Of a stretch of 7,161 nt of DNA, positions 1 through 5,106 are shown one piece after another (position 1 is the first letter of the stretch; each line of letters opens with the position of its first letter). Below the pieces are notes generated by a model. It had not been told where the DNA came from. It made no database searches and saw nothing but the letters and a program-made list of their open reading frames with translations. The stretch comes from an uncultured Clostridium sp. (GTDB lineage Bacteria; Bacillota; Clostridia; TANB77; CAG-508), in the NCBI GenBank assembly GCA_945937855.1, contig CAMEUC010000070.1, forward strand, positions 1 through 7,161, read 5' to 3'. Both the position numbers and the translations under genes were made by a program.

Positions 1-54
1 AGTAAAAATAGCAAACATTATTCCTTCAAATATTACAATTAAATTTTTTTTCAT
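1..54 (-). CDS. N-terminus of an unidentified membrane or secreted protein (partial, runs off left edge)
   Basis: Reading the minus strand from the ATG at 54-52 gives 18 open codons to the window edge: MKKNLIVIFEGIMFAIFT. A short lysine-containing start followed by a hydrophobic run looks like a signal peptide or first membrane helix. The start is supported by AGAGGG at 65-60, 5 nt before the ATG, and by a consensus-like promoter immediately upstream (104-76). The gene is divergent from the Cys/Asp/His-rich protein gene at 208. Too little is visible to assign a family. Confidence 0.6.
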   Translation of the reverse strand, partial: MKKNLIVIFEGIMFAIFT

Positions 55-75
55 TTTTTCCCTCTTTTCTTATTA

Positions 76-104
76 ATTATATATTAATACTAAATATCTT
101 GCAA
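76..104 (-). promoter_or_regulatory. Sigma-70-type promoter for the left-edge minus-strand gene
   Basis: On the minus strand, TTGCAA (104-99) is separated by exactly 17 nt from a perfect TATAAT (81-76). Transcription would start near 69, a few bases ahead of the AGAGGG ribosome binding site (65-60) and the ATG at 54. The good spacing and the position relative to the RBS make this a believable housekeeping promoter. Confidence 0.6.
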
Positions 105-128
105 CACATAATTAAAATTCTTACTTGC

Positions 129-156
129 ACTTATTATGTTCATTTCTCATATTATA
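129..156 (+). promoter_or_regulatory. Possible sporulation-type promoter (SigK/SigE-like -10) for the DKC-repeat protein gene
   Basis: CATATTATA at 148-156 matches the CATANNNTA form of the SigK -10 element known from Bacillus. An AC dinucleotide sits 17 nt upstream (129-130, within TTGCAC at 125-130), where the very short SigK -35 would be expected. No good sigma-70 pair was found for this gene: a TATAAT at 171-176 lacks a convincing -35. In AT-rich DNA such a short match can occur by chance, so this is a weak call. Confidence 0.25.
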
Positions 157-188
157 TATTGTAAGATTTTTATAATCTTACAATATAT
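154..188. repeat. 15-bp perfect inverted repeat upstream of the DKC-repeat protein gene
   Basis: The left arm (154-168, ATATATTGTAAGATT) is the exact reverse complement of the right arm (174-188, AATCTTACAATATAT), with a 5-nt TTTAT loop at 169-173. It ends 4 nt before the AAAGG ribosome binding site of the gene starting at 208. There is no T-tract after it on either strand, so it is not a usual terminator. It could be an operator for a dimeric regulator (a TATAAT lies in its centre at 171-176) or a 5' stem-loop in the mRNA. I do not recognise it as a named operator. Confidence 0.65.
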
Positions 189-207
189 TTTAAAGGATTG
201 GTGTATT

Positions 208-738
208 ATGGATCTAGATAAAAATATGTGTCCTGTTGTTAAAATTGACGGTTTTGCTGAAAAAGGTAAACAATTTGATTTAGACATTACAATTCCAGAA
301 GATAACAGAAATGTTATTTACGGTGTTATCAGAGATTGCTACAAAGAACCTGTTGAAGATGCTGTTGTTAAATTAATTGAAATTGATTTTGACCATGGCA
401 AAAAAGAAAGGAAACCAGTTTCTCACACTTTTACTGATAAAGATGGCGAATTTGTTTTCGGACCTCTTTGTCCAGACAAGAAATATGAAGTTCAAATTTG
501 GGTAGACCAAGTTAAACATGTTAAGATTTGTGCTGAGTGTGGTAGACATGGTAAATGTTTAAAAGGTGTTAAATTAGATTGTAAAGATCATCATTTTGAC
601 GATGACTGGGATGATCATGATGATCACGATAAATGCGATAAGTGTGACAAATGCGACAAATGGGATAAATGTGACAAATGTGATAAACATGATGAGCATA
701 AAGAACATGATGATGATCATAAAGAAGATTGCAAATAG
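208..738 (+). CDS. Cys/Asp/His-rich repeat-tailed protein with carboxypeptidase-regulatory-like domain
   Basis: This 176-residue protein of unproven function has no signal peptide or membrane segment. Residues about 36-107 resemble a carboxypeptidase-regulatory-like (CNA-B-type) beta-sandwich: VIYGVIRDCYKEPVEDAVVKL, then HTFTDKDGEFVFGPL and the strand KYEVQIWV. A CxxC-x5-C cluster follows (C108, C111, C117, with H114 between). The tail (125-176) is almost only D, K, H, C and E, with seven DKC/DKW/DKH units at 141-161 and eight His. The 13 cysteines and the acidic His-rich tail suggest metal binding or cross-linking; similar repeat tails occur in spore-surface proteins, but that role is an inference. 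The ATG at 208 is chosen because AAAGGA (192-197) lies 10 nt upstream; an in-frame ATG at 136 would add 24 hydrophobic residues encoded across the inverted repeat and has no good RBS. The gene is monocistronic, ending in a strong terminator. Confidence 0.75.
   Translation: MDLDKNMCPVVKIDGFAEKGKQFDLDITIPEDNRNVIYGVIRDCYKEPVEDAVVKLIEIDFDHGKKERKPVSHTFTDKDGEFVFGPLCPDKKYEVQIWVDQVKHVKICAECGRHGKCLKGVKLDCKDHHFDDDWDDHDDHDKCDKCDKCDKWDKCDKCDKHDEHKEHDDDHKEDCK
628..690 (+). repeat. Seven tandem 9-nt units encoding DKC/DKW/DKH
   Basis: Seven consecutive 9-nt units of the form GAY-AAR-TGY encode DKC DKC DKC DKW DKC DKC DKH (residues 141-161 of the protein starting at 208). Synonymous differences (GAT/GAC, TGC/TGT, AAA/AAG) show the units are not freshly copied. 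Unit four has TGG instead of TGY, and the last has CAT, each one or two base changes from the consensus. Unit number is likely to vary between strains. Confidence 0.85.
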
Positions 739-745
739 TCTTTTC

Positions 746-779
746 AAGAGAAGAATTTTTTAATTCTTCTCTTTTTTTT
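746..779 (+). terminator. Intrinsic terminator after the DKC-repeat protein gene
   Basis: A perfect 12-bp stem, AAGAGAAGAATT (746-757) with AATTCTTCTCTT (762-773), and a TTTT loop are followed directly by a T-run to 779. It begins 7 nt after the TAG stop at 736-738. This is a textbook rho-independent terminator, and its T-run runs into the -35 box of the next gene. Confidence 0.9.
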
Positions 780-806
780 GACTTTTTTATTTCTTTATTG
801 TATAAT
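778..806 (+). promoter_or_regulatory. Near-consensus sigma-70 promoter for the E2-like acyltransferase gene
   Basis: TTGACT (778-783) and a perfect TATAAT (801-806) are separated by 17 nt. The predicted start near 813 leaves a very short leader before the AAGGAG ribosome binding site at 818-823. The match suggests strong, housekeeping-type expression independent of the preceding gene. Confidence 0.8.
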
Positions 807-833
807 TGATTTCATGTAAGGAGATGTGAATTT

Positions 834-1685
834 ATGTTTGGAAAAAGAGCTGATGGAAGAAGAATAAGAAACGTCAATCCTTTTTTTATTGTTATTCCAC
901 ATATTATGAAAAGAAGAAGTGATGCACAAGTATTTTATAGCCATGAAATACCTCTTGCACCATTGGATGAATATATTGCAAAAAAAGAAGCAGAAGGTAT
1001 AAAAATGACTTATATGTCTATTATATATTCTTCTTTAATTAGAATTATTGCGGAAAAGCCTCTACTTAATCGTTTTGTTATGAATGGTAAGGTGTACGCA
1101 AGGAATGATATTACTGTTTCTCTTGTTATAAAAAAAGGAATGAATGAAACTGCAGATGAAACATCATTAAAATTACATTTTAATGGTACAGAAAATATAT
1201 TTGATATTAGGAATGTTTTAGAAAAAGTTATTGTAGAAAATAAAGACATATCTGCTGAAAATAATACAGATAAATTGGCAAAAACTTTAGCTTATATACC
1301 AAATTGGTTAATAAAATTTGTTGTTAATACTCTAATGTTTTTAGATAAACACGATTTAATGCCAAAAGCTGTTATAAATGCCAGTCCTTTTCACACAAGT
1401 GCTTTTCTTACAAATGTTGGTTCACTTGGTATTGATTCTATTTATCATCATTTATATGATTTTGGAACAACTGGAGTTTTTTTAGCAATGGGGAAAAAGA
1501 AAAAAAGTTTTATTAGTGTGGATGATTCATTAAAGGAAGAAAAAAGCCTTTCACTTCGTTGGGTTTTAGATGAAAGAATTTGTGATGGTTATTATTATGC
1601 AAGTGCTTTAAAATCTTTTACTAAGTATATGAAAAAACCAGAACTTTTAGAAACAAATATTGAACCCGTAAGAGACGTTAAATAA
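834..1685 (+). CDS. Standalone 2-oxoacid dehydrogenase E2 / CAT-like acyltransferase-fold protein
   Basis: This 283-residue protein matches the catalytic domain of dihydrolipoyl acyltransferases (E2) and chloramphenicol acetyltransferase-like enzymes. It has no lipoyl or peripheral-subunit-binding domain, so it is not a normal E2 subunit. Family-like stretches are KPLLNRFV (75-82), the TNVGSLGI segment (193-200) and, near the C-terminus, LDERICDG (245-252), which aligns with DHRxxDG of E2. There the catalytic His is Glu (E247), while R248, D251 and G252 are kept. From memory, related clostridial proteins share this DERICDG form, so it is probably a subfamily trait rather than a fresh mutation. 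The substrate is unknown, and acyl transfer by the usual His base seems unlikely. No pyruvate dehydrogenase E1, E3 or lipoylation gene is nearby. The start is supported by AAGGAG (818-823) 10 nt upstream and the promoter at 778-806. It appears to be a single-gene unit converging on the minus-strand operon. Confidence 0.8.
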   Translation: MFGKRADGRRIRNVNPFFIVIPHIMKRRSDAQVFYSHEIPLAPLDEYIAKKEAEGIKMTYMSIIYSSLIRIIAEKPLLNRFVMNGKVYARNDITVSLVIKKGMNETADETSLKLHFNGTENIFDIRNVLEKVIVENKDISAENNTDKLAKTLAYIPNWLIKFVVNTLMFLDKHDLMPKAVINASPFHTSAFLTNVGSLGIDSIYHHLYDFGTTGVFLAMGKKKKSFISVDDSLKEEKSLSLRWVLDERICDGYYYASALKSFTKYMKKPELLETNIEPVRDVK

Positions 1686-1715
1686 AAAATTTAGGGGCGC
1701 AATCATGCGCCCCTA
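1684..1715 (-). terminator. GC-rich perfect hairpin between convergent units; terminator of the minus-strand operon
   Basis: TAGGGGCGCA (1692-1701) and TGCGCCCCTA (1706-1715) form a perfect 10-bp stem with an ATCA loop. On the minus strand it is followed by AATTTTTTAT (1691-1682), giving a good intrinsic terminator for the murB-to-membrane-protein operon. On the plus strand only a weak, interrupted T-rich stretch follows, so it may serve the E2-like gene poorly. The stem is strikingly GC-rich for this genome and has the GGGGCG/CGCCCC form of short dispersed hairpin repeats seen in various genomes, so it may be a repeat element used as a terminator. Confidence 0.7.
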
Positions 1716-1740
1716 CACTTTATTATTTACATTTTTCATA

Positions 1741-1920
1741 TTAAATTAAAACCAATAATCCACCTATTACACTAAGTACAAATCCTGTTATTTTAAGTCC
1801 TAGTACTCCATCGTTTTGATCCCCAAAACTAAATACTTTTTTCGTTATTGGTCTTGCATCATATATTAATATTACTCCACACATTAAAATTACTATTCCT
1901 AAAAAATCTATTATATTCAT
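1741..1920 (-). CDS. Small conserved-looking membrane protein with two helices
   Basis: This 59-residue protein has two hydrophobic helices, about residues 4-22 (DFLGIVILMCGVILIYDA) and 38-58 (ending GGLLVLI). A polar loop joins them with the motif DARPITKKVFSFGDQN. The GDQN loop looks like a conserved functional element; I have an impression of similar small clostridial proteins but no name or known function. The start at 1920 is preferred because AAAGGA (1935-1930) lies 9 nt upstream. An upstream ATG at 1956 would overlap the end of holA by 19 nt and add 12 non-hydrophobic residues. It lies 17 nt after holA and is probably the last gene of the operon, ahead of the hairpin at 1692-1715. Confidence 0.7.
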   Translation of the reverse strand: MNIIDFLGIVILMCGVILIYDARPITKKVFSFGDQNDGVLGLKITGFVLSVIGGLLVLI

Positions 1921-1937
1921 ATTTCCACATCCTTTGG

Positions 1938-2957
1938 TTATCCGCAATATGTACATAATATTGCTTCTAGTCCTACATTTATATCTATATTTCCTTGTTT
2001 GTAATTATAATCCAAATCTATTAGTTCTTGCAATATTTTTCTTAAATGTTTTTCTCCAAAGTATTCTGCTTGTTTTTTGTATTTATTTGTTAAAAATGTT
2101 TGGTTTGGTTTTAAGTTTAAAGCTTCTACAATGTTTCTATTATAATCTATTGCAAGTTTTGTTAAATATATTCTCTTAAAATGCCCATATAATGTTACTA
2201 GTATTTTTTGTATTGGTTCCTTGTTATATATCAATTCATATAATGTTTGTAGTGCTTTTGATATATCTTTTTTTCCTAAGCTATCTGTCAAATCAAAAAT
2301 TACACTTTCTAATTCTTTTATAGATAAAAGTTCTATGGCTTCCTTTGTTATTGTGCCATTTTCTCCTGCATATTCTATAAGCTTTCTTATTTCGTTTATT
2401 AAAACTTGCATATTTGTTCCACAGTTTTCAATAAATTCTGTCATTGTTTTGTCATCTATTTTTACTTTATAAGCATTACAAATAGCTTTTAATCTTTTAG
2501 CTATTTTATCTGGCTTTAGCCTTTCAAAATTGCATACGATACCGTGTTTTTCTATTGTTTTTGTAAGGCTATTTGTATCTACTTCTGATTCTATAAATAA
2601 TAATACTACTGTTTCGTTTATTATATCTATATTTTCTTCAATGTATGTTGCAACCTTGTCCACTATTGTATTATTACTTTTTTTTGCTGTGGTCTTTACT
2701 TTTTTGAAAAGTCCAGAATTTTTTACTATTATTAGCTTTTTATCATATCCAAAAGCAGGTGTTTGAATTTCTGAGATTAATGAGTTTATATTTGTGTCGT
2801 CTATTTGAATATAATTTATGCCTAGCAAAAGATTTCCAAATAGTTTTTTTATTTTTTTGACTGTTGTTTCTAGTAAATATTCTTCTTTTCCATACAGCAA
2901 ATATATACTTTTTAATTTTCCTTGTTTTAGTTCTTGTTCTAGATTTTCTGTTGTCAT
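1938..2957 (-). CDS. holA: DNA polymerase III delta subunit
   Basis: At 339 residues this is the usual length for HolA, the clamp-loader subunit that opens the beta sliding clamp within the gamma/tau-delta-delta' complex on DNA. The N-terminus has the family signature SIYLLYGKEEYLLE (17-30), where delta has a degenerate AAA+ fold without a Walker A motif. Further family-like segments are the helical NMQVLINEIRKLIEYAG region, ESVIFDLTDSLGKKD and the C-terminal collar-domain end DYNYKQGNIDINVGLEAIL. The start at 2957 is set by AGGAG (2967-2963) 5 nt upstream. An in-frame extension of 25 codons to 3032 reads through a GC-rich intergenic island and does not look like delta protein. It follows the broken debranching-enzyme gene by 83 nt and precedes the small membrane protein by 17 nt, so it is probably co-transcribed. 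Confidence 0.95.
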   Translation of the reverse strand: MTTENLEQELKQGKLKSIYLLYGKEEYLLETTVKKIKKLFGNLLLGINYIQIDDTNINSLISEIQTPAFGYDKKLIIVKNSGLFKKVKTTAKKSNNTIVDKVATYIEENIDIINETVVLLFIESEVDTNSLTKTIEKHGIVCNFERLKPDKIAKRLKAICNAYKVKIDDKTMTEFIENCGTNMQVLINEIRKLIEYAGENGTITKEAIELLSIKELESVIFDLTDSLGKKDISKALQTLYELIYNKEPIQKILVTLYGHFKRIYLTKLAIDYNRNIVEALNLKPNQTFLTNKYKKQAEYFGEKHLRKILQELIDLDYNYKQGNIDINVGLEAILCTYCG

Positions 2958-2981
2958 ACATTCTCCTATTAATTTAATTAT

Positions 2982-3016
2982 ATATAAGTCCGCCAATCTC
3001 ATCGGGGTTTGGCTAC
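2982..3016 (-). other. GC-rich island in the holA leader with a short inverted repeat
   Basis: Positions 2988-3016 hold 17 G/C of 29 bases, far richer than the surrounding intergenic DNA. On the minus strand GCCAA (3013-3009) can pair with TTGGC (2996-2992) around a 12-nt loop containing ACCCCGATGAGA. A run of seven T precedes it (3028-3022). No sigma-70 promoter is apparent. It may be a leader structure or the remnant of a repeat; I do not recognise a known riboswitch class. Confidence 0.35.
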
Positions 3017-3040
3017 ATATCAAAAAAATCAACTGTGTTG

Positions 3041-3292
3041 TTAGAAATCATAGATTATTCTAAAAATTTCTGCCACACTCCAAGCCTGAGCCATTGTTCC
3101 TTTTGGTAAATTTGGTTTTTTCGAATCATATATTTCTGATATTGTTCCTACTGTTCCTCTTTCAAACATTTCTTTTTCAAATGTTTCTTTTACATTTTCT
3201 TTAAATTCTTTTATTTTATTTCTTAATTCAGTCTTTTCTTGTTTATCTTTAGCATACTTTACCATATTTTTTAATGAATTATAGTATAATCC
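3041..3292 (-). pseudogene. Detached C-terminal segment of the glycogen debranching enzyme (out of frame)
   Basis: This stretch, in a different frame from the main debranching-enzyme reading frame, continues the protein exactly where it is interrupted. GLYYNSLKNMVKYAKDK leads to the conserved-looking end LPKGTMAQAWSVAEIFRIIYDF and a TAA stop at 3043-3041. It has no RBS or convincing start of its own; a Met at 3265 is internal. Removing one base near 3293 joins it after WPWLL to give WPWLL-GLYYNSL and a 680-residue protein. The segment itself is intact, with no further stops, so the lesion is recent, is a sequencing or assembly error, or (least likely) is bypassed by ribosomal frameshifting. 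Confidence 0.8.
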
Positions 3293-5084
3293 GTAATAGC
3301 CATGGCCAAGTTATTCCTTGATGATAGCTAGAATCTCTTTTAAATCCATCACCTTCATATATATCTATATATCCTTTTTCTCCTTTTGCTAAAGTTTTAA
3401 GTCCATATTTATTTAGTAATTTTTTTTCTACAACTGATATTATATTTTTAGCTTTATCTGATTCTGGATTTATAACAGGATAACTTAAACTTAATGCAAA
3501 TAATTGATTTGGTCTTATTTTACTATCTCCTAAAACATCATATAAGCAGTTTCTTTTATTGTAATAGAATTTTTCTTCAAAAGATTTTTTACATTCTTCT
3601 GCTAATTTTAAATATTCTTTTTCTTCCTTTTTTTCTCCAAATTTTATGCTAAGTTCTGCCATTATCATAAGTGCATTATACCATAAAGCATTTATTTCCA
3701 CTGTTTTGCCATTTCTTGGTGTAAAAGCATGGTTACCATATTTTGCATCCATCCATGTGTTTTGAGTTTCCGGAGTTCCAGCAGATATTAAGAAATCCTT
3801 ATCTAAAAATATATTGTTATTATCTAAATCAATTCCTTTTTTATAGTTTTCAATAATAGATTTTAATTTATTATAAAAGTTTTCTTTTATAAATTTATAA
3901 TCTTTTGTATATTCTAAATATTTATATATTTGTTCAAACAATAAAAGTGAACTATCCACACTGTTATATAATGGTCTATTATCATATCCAGAATATCCAT
4001 TTGGAACAAGTCCAAATTTAATATCTCTTGTCATTGTTAATAATACCTCTTTTGCTACTCCATATTGTTTTGTACATAATAGTAACCCCTCAAAAGATAT
4101 AAGAGAATCTCTTCCCCAGTCTAAAAACCAAGGATACCCTGCAATTATTGTGTGATAACCAAAGCTTGGTCTATATACAATAAAGTTGTCTATTGCAATC
4201 ATAAAATATTTTAACATTTCTCTTTGCTTTCTTTGCTCTTTAGTTTCTTTTTCAATATCTATTTTTGGATCTAAAATTTCTGTTTTTTGCATTAATTCAT
4301 TTATTCTAATTATTTCTTTATTTATAACTTTTTTTATGTTTATTTCTTCTATATTTTCTTCTAAAGAACAAATAAACCCAATTTCTTTTTCTGTGTTTTC
4401 TGGTATTTCCATTTCAAATCTACCAGGAACAGCTAAGTTTTCTTCCGGGAAAAAGCCTCTTTTTTCTTCTTCTATATAAAACATATTTCTAAAAGTATCA
4501 TTTTCATGTTTAATATATTTTCCGTCTGATGAATACATGTAAACTGGTGTGTTAGAATTATTGTCGATTATTAATTTAACCTTGCCCTCTTTTTCTGTTT
4601 GAATTATATTATATTCATGATTCGTGTTCATTACATGAAAATCTCTGAAATTAACTACTGGTGTTATAGTAAATTTTGCCTTTGCTCCATTATTATAAAT
4701 CTTATATAATATGCATACTGTATTTTTTCCATGCTCCATACATATTAATTTTTTTATTGTTACATTATTTACTTTATATGTAAAAATTGGTATATATTCT
4801 TTTTCAAACTCTTGCTCATATTTATATCCTGTAGAAATATAATTATGGCACATATTAGAATAAATATCGTATTTTTTACCTTCTATTTCTATACTTTCAT
4901 CTACTTTTGAAAGTATTAGATGTCTTCTTGCTGGTGGTGTAAGTGGCGCTACAAGTAATCCATGATATTTTCTAGTATTAATTCCTAATGCTGTACTTGC
5001 TGCATATCCTCCTATTCCATTTGTTATAAGCCATTCTCTTCCAAGACTTTCTTCTATATTAAGTTTTTCTTTATCTATTTTCAT
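3279..5084 (-). CDS. Glycogen debranching enzyme (amylo-alpha-1,6-glucosidase, GH133-like), truncated by frameshift
   Basis: This bacterial debranching enzyme hydrolyses alpha-1,6-linked glucosyl stubs during glycogen breakdown in the cytoplasm. The N-terminal domain is typical: WLITNGIGGYAASTALGINTRKYHGLL (18-44), then a beta-rich region. The C-terminal (alpha/alpha)6-barrel domain starts near residue 300, with AGYPWFLDWGRDSL (315-328), NTWMDAKYG (442-450), the TPRNGKTVEINALWYNAL segment and SSYHQGITWPWLL (585-597). The frame then shifts, adds RIIL and stops at 601 residues; the missing roughly 80 residues lie in the next frame (to 3041), restoring 680 residues. The loss would remove the last barrel helices, so the product is probably unstable if the shift is real. 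The start at 5084 has GGAGG (5094-5090) 5 nt upstream. A TTG at 5096 is inside that RBS and was not used. It lies 22 nt after the yvcK-like gene and is presumably co-transcribed. Confidence 0.88.
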   Translation of the reverse strand: MKIDKEKLNIEESLGREWLITNGIGGYAASTALGINTRKYHGLLVAPLTPPARRHLILSKVDESIEIEGKKYDIYSNMCHNYISTGYKYEQEFEKEYIPIFTYKVNNVTIKKLICMEHGKNTVCILYKIYNNGAKAKFTITPVVNFRDFHVMNTNHEYNIIQTEKEGKVKLIIDNNSNTPVYMYSSDGKYIKHENDTFRNMFYIEEEKRGFFPEENLAVPGRFEMEIPENTEKEIGFICSLEENIEEINIKKVINKEIIRINELMQKTEILDPKIDIEKETKEQRKQREMLKYFMIAIDNFIVYRPSFGYHTIIAGYPWFLDWGRDSLISFEGLLLCTKQYGVAKEVLLTMTRDIKFGLVPNGYSGYDNRPLYNSVDSSLLLFEQIYKYLEYTKDYKFIKENFYNKLKSIIENYKKGIDLDNNNIFLDKDFLISAGTPETQNTWMDAKYGNHAFTPRNGKTVEINALWYNALMIMAELSIKFGEKKEEKEYLKLAEECKKSFEEKFYYNKRNCLYDVLGDSKIRPNQLFALSLSYPVINPESDKAKNIISVVEKKLLNKYGLKTLAKGEKGYIDIYEGDGFKRDSSYHQGITWPWLLRIIL

Positions 5085-5106
5085 TTGTTCCTCCAAATTT
5101 TTACCA

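Noticed and set aside
136..207. Upstream in-frame ATG extending the DKC-repeat protein by 24 residues
   Set aside because: The extension is encoded across the perfect inverted repeat, has no good RBS, and the ATG at 208 has AAAGGA at suitable spacing.
1010..1249. Minus-strand ORF inside the E2-like gene
   Set aside because: A shadow of the plus-strand coding region with no RBS and no recognisable family.
2958..3032. N-terminal extension of HolA by 25 residues
   Set aside because: AGGAG at 2967-2963 marks the ATG at 2957, which matches the usual HolA start; the extension reads through the GC-rich island and resembles no delta sequence.
3021..3040. Terminator between the debranching enzyme and holA (CAAC-ACA-GTTG followed by seven T)
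   Set aside because: The stem is only 4 bp and A/T-rich, too weak to call an intrinsic terminator.
2982..3040. Known riboswitch in the holA leader
   Set aside because: I compared it by eye with remembered preQ1, guanidine and fluoride riboswitch consensus features and found no match; the only pairing seen is a 5-bp stem.
1934..3063. Plus-strand ORFs and a second minus-strand frame (2743-2961) across holA
   Set aside because: These are antisense or shifted frames of holA with low-complexity hydrophobic or basic translations typical of AT-rich shadows.
3270..3310. Programmed ribosomal frameshift in the debranching enzyme
   Set aside because: There is no slippery heptamer or homopolymer at the junction, and the family is not known for recoding; mutation or error is simpler.
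4186..4479. Plus-strand ORF inside the debranching enzyme gene
   Set aside because: Antisense to a clearly coding frame; the hydrophobic Ser/Phe/Ile-rich translation is a composition artefact.
5085..5096. TTG start for the debranching enzyme
   Set aside because: The TTG overlaps the GGAGG ribosome binding site itself; the ATG at 5084 is 5 nt downstream of it.
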